Positions 9,944-21,779 of a DNA stretch of 64,000 nucleotides are shown in pieces. The DNA is from Bettongia penicillata ogilbyi (Eukaryota > Chordata > Mammalia > Diprotodontia > Potoroidae), in contig JAJHZJ010000416.1 in assembly GCA_023548195.1 (NCBI GenBank), positions 1,818,729 to 1,882,728 of the forward strand, given 5' to 3'. The translations under genes and the position numbers were made by a program. The notes below the pieces were generated by a model, which was not told the DNA's origin, did not search any database, and saw nothing but the letters and a program-made list of their open reading frames with translations. Numbering within the stretch: position 1 is the first letter of the stretch; each line of letters starts with the position of its first letter.

Positions 9944-10560
9944 CCACATTAGTTTTCTTGGCTGCCATATCACTCTATTGACTCATATTGAGCTATCCAA
10001 AACCCCCCTTTTTCAGATATACTATTATTTAGCCAGACTTCTCCTATTCCCTGCTTATGAAATTGATATTTTGAGTTCAGCTTTGATTTTAAAATTAATC
10101 CTTTCTTTTTGAATCTTTTGCATCCATCATATTAGCTATCCCTCTAACTTTGTGTCATCTATAAATTTGATAAACCTACCATGGATGCCTAAGTCACTGG
10201 TAAAAATAATAAACATCATAGATTCAAGCACAAATCCCTGGAGTGATTCATTGGAGGACTCCTAGCAAAATGATATTATAAACAAATGATAACTAATCTT
10301 AAAGTCCAGTAGTTCAGTCAGGTCCAAATCCATCAAATTGTACTATCATCTAGCCCCCCATCTCCCAAAAGATTCCACAAAAATAGCATGGGAGAATTTA
10401 GCAAATGTTTTCCTAATAGCTGAGTAAACTTTATTTTCATAATTCCCCTAATTTACCAAATGAGTGTAAATACAAACTTCTCCTTCTTCCCTAATTATCC
10501 AGTTCATCAATAGAAAATTCTAGTTATTAAGGAATTTTCCTGTTTTCTCATTATAATGTA
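9944..10560 (-). repeat. CR1/L3 LINE fragment, antisense (part 2)
   Basis: Continues the copy at 7815-8460. Antisense CR1/L3 ORF2 stretches include 'ttgactcatattgagctatc', 'tttgtgtcatctataaattt', 'caaatccctggagtgattca' and 'aatttagcaaatgttttcct'. 10560-11570 holds no element I recognise; it is FBXO48 intron. Confidence 0.6.
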
Positions 10561-11598
10561 TGCCCAAGCTCTTAATTTATTTGAAAGGACCATAGGTCTT
10601 TGAGCCATTGGATGAAGGGTAAATGAAAGTAGGGGGTGAATCCAGAGGGAGAGTTATGCCCCTGTACAATCCTGGTGACCATGTTATTGAAGAGACTGAC
10701 TAATAAAAAACAACACTTCCAGCAGGGAGCAGCAGAAGTACGCAAAAGAAAAAATACAAATATAAACATTCAGAAAGAGAGCCAATAGAGGAAGAAACAG
10801 CTTGGACTCTAGAAAAACACTAAGCCTCAGAATCCACCAATGAGCTACACCAAATGGGAACTTTATGAGAACTTCACAAAGGGAGAAAAGGATTTCCAAC
10901 AACTGGAATTTGTGAAGTGCCCTTTTGCTATGTAGTTCCCTACATGGTTCCCTACATGTATCTCACTACTTTTGTACTTTGTACTTGAGCCAACCTTCTC
11001 CAGTAATTTTGTGTGTACAGGGGGAGAGCACACCCTTTTTTCTTGTTGGGGGACATTTTACGACAACTATTTTTCTATATCATTTTAGTAAATACCTTTA
11101 AAACCCAATTAAGGTGACTAGCTGGTTATCAATTGGAAATGTATCAGTAGAGGTACATGACTGACACTATTAGAAACCCCAGCTTCTCAGGGTAAATTCT
11201 GAGTAGGAGTAGTCAATAGATCTCTGGGGCCCTCAACCCCTCCCTGTATAGGAGTGGAAGTTGGGGAGTGCCCCAGATGATGTGGTCACCTAAAAGGAAG
11301 TGAGGTTAACATGAGTTATTATTATTCATGAAACTATGCTAGCTCTTTGTGAGAAACACTTCCTTTTCTTTATGTTCAGCGTACTTGACATTGATTTCTA
11401 GCAAAGTTCTAGTATGAATGCACTTTGTATAATATAAAATTATTCCTATATTTTACATGTAATGTTATAGGTATTCATGTATTTTATTATATTTTTATTT
11501 AATTATATATTTGGTTGTATGTGTTCCTCCTTCTGCTGAATACCTTGAAAACAAACCTCTCAACCTGTTTTTAAGTGATAATGGCTTACCTTTTTCAG

Positions 11599-11760
11599 GT
11601 AACACTATTGAGGAACTACTGGAAGAGTAAGGTGAAGCATGAATGGCTAAGTGGCAGATACAGCAACATTTGTTCTCCCGTTAGCCTTCCAGAAAAAAAT
11701 ATGTGCCCTATGGATGCAGATACCTGGGGGGAAATTCTAGAAGCAGAACTTGAAAGATAA
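11599..11760 (+). CDS. FBXO48: FBXO48, coding exon 2 (C-terminus)
   Basis: Encodes residues 102-154 (VTLLRNYWKSKVKHEWLSGR ... DTWGEILEAELER, then TAA at 11758-11760). The acceptor TTTTTCAG ends at 11598. The phase-0 join to GYSWR reproduces the known mammalian protein, with 154 residues against 155 remembered for human. The C-terminal tail is almost identical to human, so the gene looks intact and constrained. The coding intron is 4.0 kb and full of CR1, L1 and other repeats. Confidence 0.95.
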   Translation, partial: VTLLRNYWKSKVKHEWLSGRYSNICSPVSLPEKNMCPMDADTWGEILEAELER

Positions 11761-12325
11761 ACTGAAAAATCCAGAAGAGTTCTCAACTTTCAAAAGTTGA
11801 AAGGAAACATTGTTATTTTTGCAAATACTTTGTACCTTCATTTACTCATTGTTCATTTGTTTTATTTGTGAATTTTTAAAAGAACATTATATGAAATATA
11901 AATCTTTATTTTGCACTTTACCTCTTCCCTCCAAAATTTTTATTTGATATTTTTATTGTAAGAATGAAAATTCTAGTGATGCTATTTTTAAGACATACTA
12001 AACTGCTAAATTGGTTTCAAGATTTGTGTAATACTGGTTTTTTATAAAATGCTATACATTATTGTGAAGTAGTAGGAATAGGAAAAAATAGTAGTTTGAA
12101 TAAGTTGTTATTTCTAGAATATTTTAAATGGAAAGTTCAGTATCTTCAGGAAGAGAATTTGTTCTAAGTAGAGTACTCTTAAATTGTGTTCTATGATAGG
12201 CAAAAAAAAAGATTCAAAAACAAACAGCTATTTGGGAAAATAAGTAAGTAATTTATTTTTAAGTTATTACTTATTACAACCATAAGTAAGCTTCCTTCTC
12301 TAACTAGAGCAAACAGATTTGACCA

Positions 12326-12331
12326 AATAAA
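12326..12331 (+). terminator. Candidate FBXO48 poly(A) signal
   Basis: First canonical AATAAA on the plus strand found downstream of the FBXO48 stop (about 570 bases after it). Earlier variant hexamers exist (for example AATATA near 11895), so the site used is uncertain. Confidence 0.35.
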
Positions 12332-12549
12332 GAAAGGATATTACAGCACTTGGAAGTATTATACAGCTCTAAGGTATTTTTATTATCACTTATTTGTACT
12401 TTGAATGTGTTTGTGCCTTTATGTGAATTTTTTTCTGGTTTCTTTAGACTTTTTTTTACTTATATATTAACATGCTGGTTTCCATTTTATCCTTTATTAT
12501 TTACGTTGTTCCTTTGTTTTCCATTCCTTCTATTTCAATATTGTTTCTA

Positions 12550-12860
12550 GTGTAACATGAGGTAACTGAGGTCCAGAGAAGTGAGTGACTTGACTCAGGG
12601 TTTGACAGGTAATAAAAGTCAAGATTGAGATTCCAAAAGAAAGTGAAGAGGGCAAAGAGCATGTTAAGAAGATGATTCTTATCTTCTGGCTCCACTTCTG
12701 ACTCTGGGTTTTTCCAGTTCCTCTCCATAAATCCCCTCCACTTAGTAAAATCCATTCAGGGATACGGACGGTCATTTCCCCCTTGTATTTGTATTTGTAT
12801 TCCTAGCACTTAGCACAGTGTTTGATGGCTAGTAAGTGCTTAATAAATGCATTATTGATC
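12550..12860 (+). repeat. MIR3-like piece and L2 3' end
   Basis: 12558-12615 shows 'tgaggtaactgaggtccaga'. 12775-12858 is an L2 tail with 'cttagcacagtgtttgatgg' followed by 'agtaagtgcttaataaatgc'. Confidence 0.55.
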
Positions 12861-12889
12861 TATAAATCATTAGTAGGCAACGTAATTGG

Positions 12890-13135
12890 CACAAGGATGG
12901 AACACTGGACCAGGAATTAGGAAAACTTAAGTTAAAATCCAACCTCAGAAACTGACTTGCTGTGTGATCCTTGATATGTCACTTAACCTCTGTCTACCTC
13001 AGTTTCCTCAGCTATAAAATGTGGATAATAATAGCACCTACCTCCCAGGGTTGTTGTGAGGATCAAGAGAGATATTTGTAAAATGCTCAGTATAATACCT
13101 GGCATATAGTAAACGCTATATAAATTCTTGTTATA
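12890..13135 (+). repeat. MIR SINE, near full length
   Basis: Head 'tgctgtgtgatccttgatat', body 'gataataatagcacctacct' and 'agggttgttgtgaggatcaa', tail 'taaacgctatataaattctt'. Confidence 0.7.
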
Positions 13136-13239
13136 GCAGCAAGATTGGCAAGAAAAACATTTGAAAAAACAGATCTCAGAGCTGTTTCATATGCACTGTA
13201 TTGACCATCAACCAGGTAATTCAATCATCATCTGTCAGA

Positions 13240-13450
13240 CATAAACAGCACTTTGCAGTTTGCAGTTATTTTCCTATCCACCCATTCATCCACTCTCTCA
13301 AGTTATTCTCACAAGATATATACAGGTAAATTGTACAGATAAGAGACCATGTTACAAAGTAAATAAACTTGTTCAAAATTCAGGCAGCTACTTAGTGTAC
13401 TGAACTTGGATTTTGAAATACGATATTCTTCTTGCTCTGTGTCTAATACG
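13240..13450 (+). repeat. MIR3-type SINE fragment
   Basis: Degenerate copy with 'cagcactttgcagtttgcag' and a later 'taagagaccatgttacaaag'. Low similarity. Confidence 0.35.
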
Positions 13451-13640
13451 GTGATATCAAACTCAAATTGAAGGGACTCACTAATCCATACAGAAGGAGC
13501 CCTGAAGGTCACATTTTGACTGAGTCTTAAAATGTAAAATGTATGTTTTACTGCATTTTATCTTGTTACAATTTCCCAATTATATTATAATTTGATTAGG
13601 CAACACTCAGATGTGTTATGGGTATCCATTTCTTTTCTAT
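13450..13640. mobile_element. Possible non-autonomous DNA transposon relic
   Basis: 'tatcaaactcaaattgaagg' at the left, 'tttgactgagtcttaaaatg' and 'atttcccaattatattataa' in the middle resemble a mammalian MITE that starts with gtgtcaaactc. The right inverted end is not clear. 17-bp-scale details could not be aligned by eye. Confidence 0.3.
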
Positions 13641-13659
13641 CTTTTGCATCACCTGCGCA

Positions 13660-13829
13660 ATCATAGACTCACAGAATTCGAGAGTTGAAAGGGACCTTAG
13701 CAGTCATCTAGTCTAACTCACCACCAAAAGGATTGCTGGTATAGTGTACCTTCCATCTGATGGTTCAGTCTCCAAAAAGGATGAACCCACTCCTTTTGAG
13801 TTAGTCCATTTTACTTTTGAATGACTCTT
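13660..13829 (-). repeat. CR1/L3 LINE 3' end, antisense, host of an RTE insertion
   Basis: 'cagaattcgagagttgaaag' and 'ggaccttagcagtcatctag' mark the reverse complement of the CR1/L3 3' end. The copy continues on the other side of the RTE insertion at about 17394-17475 ('cccattgctcctgattctgt') and, after a SINE, at about 17740-17900 ('cttctctaggctaaacatac'). Confidence 0.65.
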
Positions 13830-14626
13830 AAGTGTTTAGAATTTGTCAGCTTTTGTATGAGCAATGGTCCCTCTACCTTGTAAATCTCGGCCAGTTGCTT
13901 TGCCACACGAAAGGAACCTAATGGCCTTCAAAACCTCTTCTTCAGTTAAAAGTTCAGCTAAGGAGGGATTGACTTCAACCTGAGGTAAACAGTCAATGGC
14001 CTCAGGATTGATTGATGATGGTCTGTTGAGAACACTATGGAAGTGTTCAGCCTATCTCTGTAGGATCATGTCCTTATCACTAATCAATGTGGCTCCATTA
14101 GCACTGAGTAGTTGTGATACACTATAGGTTTTTAGTCCATAAATAGCTTTCAGGGAATCATAAAAGCACTTTGGATTGTTACTATCAGCATAAAACTGAA
14201 TTTCATCTGCCTTCTTACTGAGCCAGGAATGCTGCTTGTACTTTACTTTTGATGGAATTCAATGCTACCTTCTTAGAGGTGCTTGAACTATCCTGGCTGA
14301 TAACTCCTGTGGAGTTTTTGTTTTTCATTTAGCAGCTCCTGAATATCCCCATCTTTTCATCAGACCAGTCTTGGTGTTTGCAAGTTTTCTGACCCAGATG
14401 AGCAAATGCAGTGCTATACAGCAAGTCTCTGAATGTTGCCCACTCCTTTTCTCCTCCACTGTTGCTAACTGTGTGTTGGTTCAACTTTCCCTCTAAGTCA
14501 GCAGCAAACTGTTCATGCTCAGAGAAGAGCTCTAATTTGTTGACATTAATTCTGGTACTCATTTTGCCTTGGGGTTGGCACTTTTGATGAATGTGAATAT
14601 TTAGTTTGGAAAGGATAACGCCATAA

Positions 14627-15436
14627 TCAGTACAGCACTCTGCACCACACGTTGTCTTTGTCACTCTCACATCTTGTTTGTCTCTTCTTAACAATCACGT
14701 AATCTATTAGATGCCCTTGTTTGCTGCAAGGGTGCATCCATGAAGTTGTATTGTGTTTAGGTAAATGGAAGACAGTGTTGGTGATGAGAAGGTCATGCAA
14801 TGCACAAGCCTTCAGCAGTAAATGACCATTGCTGTTGCTGTTTCCAACTCCATTACTCCCTAGGACTCCCTGCCAAGTCTGGTAGTCTGAACCTACTCTA
14901 GCATAAAAGTCGCCCAGAATTGTAAGCTTGTCCTTTTCTGGCACATTGATGATAAGGGTCTGTAGGTCTTCATAAAATTTTTCTTTAACTTCATCAAGGT
15001 TTGTCATGGTGGGAGCATAGGCACTGATGATGGTAGGATGACGTTTTCCTGTGAATGGCAATCACATTGTCATGAGCCTGTCATTCACTCCTTTTGGCAG
15101 GCATACCAGCTTGCTGATTAGATTAGTTTTGATTGCAAAACCCATGCCAGCTTCATGGCACTCCCCTTCACTGGACCCACTCCAGAAAAAGGTGTGTCAA
15201 GCTCCAACCTCAGTAAGCTGGCCTTCATTTACCAACCCTGTTTCACTCAGGGCTGCTATTTGGATGTGATACCTGTTGAATTCTCTTGCAACAAGAGTAG
15301 TTCTCTCAGATCTATTGGATTTTGTGTTGTCTATTAGTGTGTACATGTCTGATGTGCCGATGATGAGTGGAATCATCTTTGCAGATGTTTTCATACATTT
15401 TTTTTTGTATTTCAACCACATAGTGGGATTCCTCAC
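14627..15436 (-). pseudogene. RTE endonuclease remnant
   Basis: Two antisense pieces. 15197-15436 reads ...AREFNRYHIQIAALSETGLV and matches the AALSETR motif of the RTE endonuclease. 14627-15061 has ISAYAPTMTNLDEVKEKFYE, then LGDFYARVG (a changed GDFNARVG motif) and ends near LIDYVIVKKRQT. Such relatives are often mis-annotated as craniofacial development protein 2-like. The frame is broken between the two pieces and again below 14627. Confidence 0.8.
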
Positions 15437-15739
15437 CTGCCTCAGTAATCAGGCCAAGGTTGGGCAAGCAGACAATGTTTAGGGCACTTTTTCTAACCCT
15501 GTTCCTCACATCAGGAGGTGAGCAGTGCAATCCTCATAAGGCTGCTCAGACACCCAGGGAGCTGTTGAGTCCTACTGCTGCTTCCAGTGAGAAACAACCC
15601 TATGGCCTGTGCCGCCTGCATGCAGAGTTGTGACTACAGCTCCCAGTGTATCCTGCTGCTTCATCACTTGCTTATCACCACAGAACTTTGAGGCATAATA
15701 GTGCAATCGTATGGGTAATGAAATTTTCCAGGTTATATG

Positions 15740-16560
15740 GCAAGAGGAGGTTATCCCCCAGGAGTTCAAGGATGCCTCCATTGTCCATCTCTATAAGGGT
15801 AAAGGGAATAGACTGTCCTGTGACATTCACAGGGGGATCTCTTTCTTAGTCATTGCCAGCAAAGTTCTTACTAGAGATCCTCCTCAATAGGATGATCCTT
15901 CACCTGGAAGATGGGCATATACCTAAGAGCCAGTGTGGTTTCAGAAAGGGTTGAGGAACAGTTGATATGGTATTTGCTGCCAGGAGAAGTGCTGGGAGCA
16001 GAACAGAGGTCTGTACACAACGTTTGTAGATCTGACCAAGGCCTTTAACACTGTTAGTTGTGAGGGCTTTATGGAAAATTACATCAAAATTTGGTTGCCC
16101 AGAGAAGTTCATAAACATTGTATGTCAATTTCATGATGGCATGTTTGCCCAGGTTCTGGATAATGGACAAAGCTTTTGTGCCTTCCCAGTCACCAATGGA
16201 GTGAAACAGGGCTGTGTTCTTGCTCCCATGCTTTTTAGCATGATGTTTTCAGCCATGTTGACAAATGCTTTCAATGAGAATGAACACAGCATCAAGGTCA
16301 ACTACCATACTGATGGTAAGTTCTTCAATTTGAAAAGGCTGCAAGCCAAGACCAAAGTGGAGGGAATGCTGGTGCATGATTTTCTGTTTGCAGATAACTG
16401 TGCACTCAATGCAGCCTCTGAAGCTGAGATGCAACAAAGTATGAATCAATTCTCTGCTGCCTGTGCTAATTTTGGCCTAATAATTAACACCAAAAAAACA
16501 CAGGTGCTCCATCAGTCACCACCACACCATCCATACATGGAACTAATGGAGAAGTTTTGA
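15740..16560 (+). pseudogene. RTE reverse-transcriptase remnant
   Basis: The N-terminal RT region at 15740-16060 is full of stops. The longest open piece (16060-16560, 166 codons) holds NGVKQGCVLAPMLFSMMFSA, then LVHDFLFADNCALNAASEAE. The catalytic F/YADD box reads FADN, so the second aspartate is lost. The thumb and C-terminal part run on to about 17270, with a CPTCGKAF zinc-finger-like end at 17250-17273. Confidence 0.82.
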
Positions 16561-17481
16561 ATGCTGTGGATAGTTCACTTACCTTGGTAGTGTACTTTCC
16601 AGGGATGTTCACATTGACAATGAGGTTGATGCATGCATTGTCCGAGCTAGCTCAGCGTTTGGGAGACTCCGAAGAAAAGATTGGGAGAGAAGAGGCATTA
16701 GACTGACTACCAAATTGAAGGTCTACAGAGCTGTTGTGCTGAACTCATTGTTGTATGCTTATGAAACCTGGACAGTCCAATAGTGCCATGCCAGGAAACC
16801 GAATCACTTCCATTTGAACTGTCTTAGGAAGATTCTAAGGATCACCTGACAGGAGAAGGTAACAGACACTGAAGTCCTTGCTCTAGCTGAATTGCCAAGT
16901 ATTCAAACTATGCTTCAGAGAGCATATGGTCTGGCCATAGTCTGGCCATGTTGTTCAAATGCAAAAGTACACTTGCCAAAAAGACTATTTTATGGAGAAC
17001 TTGCATGGGGCGGGTGATCACATTATGGCCAGAAGAAACAATACAAAGATACTCTCAAGATCTCTCTCAAGAACTTTGGATTTGACTGCAACATGGAAGA
17101 CAATGGCACAGGACCACTCAGCATGGTGTGCCCACATAAGAAAAGGTGCTGTGTGTTTTGAGCAAAGCAGAATTGAAACAGCACAAAGTAAGCACAGGAT
17201 GCGCAAATTTGGGAAATCCACCCCAAATATACACATAGACTACCTATGCCCAACATGTGGTAAAGCATTCTGAGCTCACATTGGTCTGATCAGCCACAAT
17301 CTGACACACTGAAATTTCACTTTATCATGGTGATGTCATTTTGGTCCTCTTCAAAGACGGACAACAACCAACCAACCAAGTGTTTAGAAGTTTTTCTTGC
17401 CATCAAGTACAAATTTATCTCCTTACAAAACCACCCATTGCTCCTGATTCTGTCTCCTTGATACAAACAATATATAATTAA

Positions 17482-17735
17482 AAGTCAGCTAGTTGGTACA
17501 GTACATAGAGCATTGGACTTGGGGTTAAGAAGTTCTGCATTCAGATCCTACGCCAGACATGTACTGTGTTACCCTGGGCAAGTTCCTTAACATCTCTGAA
17601 CCTCAGTTCCCTCATCTGTAAAATGAGAATAACACCTACCTTCCAGTGTTACAGTGAAGATAAAATGAGATAATATTCATAAATTTATACAAACCTTAAG
17701 GCACTATATAAATGCTACTTGTTATTATTTTATTA
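17482..17735 (+). repeat. MIR-type SINE nested in CR1/L3
   Basis: Full-length tRNA-derived SINE: 'agcattggacttggggttaa', 'ccctgggcaagttccttaac', 'catctgtaaaatgagaataa' and 'ggcactatataaatgctact'. It separates two collinear parts of the CR1/L3 copy. Confidence 0.75.
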
Positions 17736-18195
17736 ATAGTTCATCTTCTACATGACAGTCCTTCAAATATTTGAACGCATCTGTATGTCTCTCCTAAGTC
17801 TTCTCTAGGCTAAACATACACAATTCCTTCAACTACTCCATGTGACATGGACTGAAGGCTCTTCATCATTTTGGTTGCCATTCACTGGATAATCTCTAGC
17901 AGTGAAAGATACAGGCAGAAACGAGGCATGTCCACTTAAATCAATGCTATATTCTTACTGACTTTCCTTTTAACCATTAGATAAACTTTTTATCCTAAGA
18001 CCCACAACACATCCCAATCCTAAGCCTCATCCCACTGGGTTAATCTGATTTAGAACCAGCTCAGACCATTTGTGCTGCAATCTATTGCTACAAAATATTT
18101 TGACACTCTTTCTCTCATTTGATAAACCTTGAAAAATTTGAGTGAGACATAAATCAGAATCTGAGAATTGAGTAATTATTTCCATTTGATTTAGT

Positions 18196-18835
18196 TGGTT
18201 GTTGTCCTTCGTCTTTGAAGAAGACCAAAATGACATCACCATGATAAAGTGAAATTTCAGTGTGTCAGATTGTGGCTGATCAGACCAATATGAGCTCAGA
18301 ATGCTCTACCACAGGTTGGGCACAGGTAGTCCGTGTGTATATTTGGGATTGATTTCCCAGATTTGCACATTCTGCATTTACTTTGTGCTCTCTCACTTCT
18401 GCTTTGCTCAGAGTCCAGCACCCTTTCTGATATGGGCATGCTATGCTGAGCGGTCTTGTGCCAGTGTCTCCCATGTCACACAGTCAAATTCAAAGGTCTT
18501 GAGAGACACCTTGAGAGTGTCCTTGTATCGTTTCTTCTGGCCACCATGTGTTTGCCTGTCCCATGCCAGTTCTCCATTGTCCATCCCTATAAGGGTAAAG
18601 GGAATAGACTGTCCTGCGACAATCACAGGGGGATCTCTCTCTTAGTCATTGCTGGCAAGATTCTTGCTAGAGTCCTCCTTAATAAGCTGATCCTTCACCT
18701 GAAAGATGGTCATATACCTGAGAGTCAGTGTGACTTCAGAAAGGGCTGAGGAACAGTTGATATGGTGTTTGCTGTCCAACAACTCCAAGAGAAATGCAAG
18801 AAGCAGAACAGAGATCTGTATATAACATTTGTAGT
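18196..18835. mobile_element. RTE-clade LINE, short, with 5' inversion (copy 2)
   Basis: 18196-about 18578 is the RTE 3' end in minus orientation (ttggttgttgtccttcgtct, then the antisense C-terminal region). About 18579-18835 is RT sequence in plus orientation, joined head to tail at a sharp switch. Identical 11-bp duplications TTTGATTTAGT flank it (18185-18195 and 18836-18846). This is a second independent twin-primed insertion within 1 kb of copy 1. Confidence 0.85.
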
Positions 18836-18849
18836 TTTGATTTAGTAAA

Positions 18850-18960
18850 CTTTGTTTGAGCACCTCTTCTGTGTAAGGCACTATCTTTATTGGGATGTAT
18901 AAGGATGAATAAGAGTTATACGGTCCCTGCTCTCAAAAAGCTTACACTTTACTCACACAT
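18850..18960 (+). repeat. Old interspersed repeat fragment
   Basis: 'gagcacctcttctgtgtaag' followed by 'ccctgctctcaaaaagctta', the same family as at 4440. 18960-19310 holds nothing recognisable. Confidence 0.4.
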
Positions 18961-19309
18961 ATCCCATTCTGTGGTGGACAGCTTGTACTAAACTGCCTAC
19001 TTCATATGACTGCTGACCTCTATTGTAATTTCTAATATTTCTCTATAGGCTTATATCACCAATATATGTACATGTACATAAATACATACCTAAAAACATA
19101 ACTAATGTAGAGTTTTGTGCTTTATTCCTGTTTGTTTTCAATCTTTCCTGGATAACTAATCTCCTATTATTTTCAGCATTTTCTAAAGTATCATTTTTAT
19201 GTAAAATTTTGTTTTACCAATCTGAAAGGGAGTGACTACCTCCTTTAACTCTTTATCCAAGTGTTAAACTCCAAGCTGACCAATTGATAATTTGCTTTCC
19301 CCTTGCAAT

Positions 19310-19560
19310 GTACTTAATAATAACAATGATAGAGTTTATATTGCACTTTAAGCTTTATAAAGCATTTCATATAATCACTTCATCCTCACAACTCTATGAG
19401 GTAAGTGCTATTACTTTCCCCTTTTTGCAGATGAAGAATCTGAGACTGAGAGGTTGTGACTTGCCCAAGGTCACACAAATAGTAGATATCTGAGGTAGAA
19501 TTTGAACTCAGGTCTTTCTGACTCCAATTCAAGACTATCCACTGAGCCACTCTTTTGCCA
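19310..19560 (+). repeat. MIR3-type SINE
   Basis: 'ttgcactttaagctttataa', 'cagatgaagaatctgagact', 'gacttgcccaaggtcacaca' and 'tcaggtctttctgactccaa' in order. 19560-20280 shows only AT-rich unique-looking sequence. Confidence 0.65.
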
Positions 19561-20284
19561 TTTATTGCAAATTATTTGTTTATGTATTTTAGTGTTTCTT
19601 TTTTAATATAAGATGGAATTAATCATGTATATATAAGTATACATATATATTTTAGTGTTTCACATTCAAGATTATGTATATCTGTTGTATGTTCATCCTC
19701 GGTCATTAAATTCTTTTCTCTGAAATGCCTGCAAACAAAATATTGACAAATGCTTTTTCATCATTAGGGGTTACTACTAATGACCTATTGGAAAAATCAA
19801 ATACTGAGTTGATTAATTGGAATTAATGGAAACATTTTTATAAAAAAACAAACTTTAAAAAAAACTGAAAAATCACAAAATGCCTTCATGTAAAATTAGA
19901 GAATTAGATTAAATAGCTTCTAATTTAGAAGGTCCCTTCTAGCTCTGGACCTGAGGCTATGAACTAAAATGAATAACTTCCAAAAGTTAACAAAACACGC
20001 TGACCTAACTTAAGGTATAAATGCTTTACCAGTATTCACGTGTGATTCGTATATTTGTAAGCACTTAAAGGAACTCTTTTAAAGGACATTTTAAGACGTG
20101 TAAAGCTTCATTTTTACCATGCATTTGAATTCTTCCCACCCCACTCTTGAAGTTGTTGTTGTAAAATGAAAATTCCAGTAATGCTCTTTCAAATCCTGTG
20201 ATGATGGAATGGCTTTGAGATTTTTATAATGTTGGTTGGTTTTGATTTGTCTGTCTGTGTATTCATTTTTGTATTTGTTTATTT

Positions 20285-20595
20285 CGAGGCTAGGCCTCTT
20301 GATCTCACCCGGGCTGGAAATGTAGCCACTCAGGGGCCTAATCCCACTGCTGCTGCTCAGTAGGGAGGTTTGACTTCATCTCTTTCCTCCTTGTGCTGAT
20401 TTGCCCCAGCTTAGGCAGCCTGATGCCCCCTCACTCTCAGTATTTACCATATTGGGACCACACTTGGTGTGACCAGGACATCAAATGGTTTCTAGTCCTC
20501 CTGAAGGTCAGAACTCCTGAGAGCTAGAGATTCTCTAACCAACCTCAGATTTCTTCAGTAGCAGAGATTGCAGTACATGCTGCCACCCATGGCTA
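20285..20595 (-). pseudogene. 7SL RNA pseudogene
   Basis: On the minus strand this is a diverged, near full-length copy of the signal-recognition-particle RNA. Key stretches on the plus strand, which is antisense to 7SL, include 'tcacccgggctggaaatgta', 'atcccactgctgctgctcag', 'cttaggcagcctgatgcccc', 'catattgggaccacacttgg' and 'cagaactcctgagagctaga'. Each lines up in order with the remembered 7SL sequence (the Alu domain at both ends and the S domain between). A/T-rich sequence at the left (the RNA 3' side) fits an old LINE-mobilised retrocopy. It carries many changes and is not expected to be functional. Confidence 0.8.
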
Positions 20596-20599
20596 CATT

Positions 20600-21775
20600 T
20601 TTGTTTTGTTTTTTAATATCATGAATTACTTTGAAGTAATACCAGAAAATAAGAGCGTTTGAATACATTGGAACTTAAAGCATTTTAAAATTAAAATTCA
20701 GTGAAATAGTGCAATGAATTCAGCATGTTTGTGTTTTTCAAAATTGTGTTTGAGAAACAAACTTCTTGGTTTAAAAGAATTCTCACTAAGGTTTAAACTT
20801 GTCAGAATAATATTTGCAGCACGTTGAAATCTGCATTACCTCAGTAGCTTAAAATAAACCTGAAGATTTTTGAGAGCCTTGGTCTACAGTCACAAAGGTA
20901 GCAGGTTTGCTCTATCAAATTTACTCCCTGAATAGAGATCCCAGAGCACCATCTAGTGGAAGAATGTCAATAACAAGAGTGATCTTAAAGAGCCCAGAAG
21001 CGTTTTAACCACCTGCTTCTACACTTCAGCCACGGTGATCTCATTGACGTGGTCACTCCCTCCCAGTAATGGAGTTGGTGATCTACTAGTGCTTGCCCCT
21101 CTGACACCTGGCTACATCTTCCGGCAAATCTCCCATGGGGGAATCTACCCCCTAAATTTTCTTGTAAAGCATATCCTTCAGTCAACTGTATTATTGTAAA
21201 GATGTGATCTGCTGGAGAATATAATTTATTAAAAACCTCCTTATTTTCAAATCCTCATCAAAGATCAATCAATGAATACATAAATTATTCTCATAAAGGT
21301 CTGGTAGATACAGAAAAGTAACCATATGAAAGAGTAGTTATAGATATTCTCTTAATAGCCTTGAGTGGGAGGGCGGGGAATAAGGTCTGTGATTTTCCCC
21401 ATGCTTTTGGTATCTTTCCCTCTTTCAGATATCTTGAAAATTGATCCCTCAGTGCCCTTGAAATTGTGTTTCTTCCAGCACCAGCTTCCTTGGCATATAC
21501 TTGGTTTAGTTCATTTGCTCTTTATTGATTTTTTTTCGATGACATTTCTACTTTCTTGGGAAACAGAGTATTTTGATATTAAGATATTAAGAATATAAAT
21601 GTATTTAAATATACAAATAAACATAAATATCATTAAAAAAATACAACTCCTCTCTAGTGCCCACAAAATCTAAATGTTTCTAAGGTATATTTCTTCAAGA
21701 TATTTTAATTTAGTTGTCATTCTCTAGCTCTATAAAGCAATTGACAACTGACTGCTATTCATTGGAGTATAGGGT
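20600..21775. other. Unassigned unique-looking sequence
   Basis: AT-rich intergenic sequence. Short frames (for example 20985-21185 minus and 21365-21598 plus) show no domain or motif I recognise. The second lies in sequence of L1-like texture. Confidence 0.4.
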
Positions 21776-21779
21776 ACAT

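Larger units (their letters stand above)
13845..17377. mobile_element. RTE-clade LINE with 5' inversion (copy 1)
   Basis: One insertion in two opposing parts. 13845-about 15720 is the 5' part, inverted (minus strand), carrying the apurinic-type endonuclease. About 15720-17377 is the 3' part in plus orientation, carrying the reverse transcriptase and the 3' end (...GACAACAACCAACCAACC). The parts are complementary in element coordinates: copy 3 (47788-50985) runs without a break through the sequence that is split here. Target-site duplications of about 13 of 15 bases flank the whole (AAGTGTTTAGAATTT at 13830-13844; AAGTGTTTAGAAGTT at 17378-17392). This is the signature of twin priming. Both coding parts contain stops and frameshifts, so the copy is dead. 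Confidence 0.88.
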
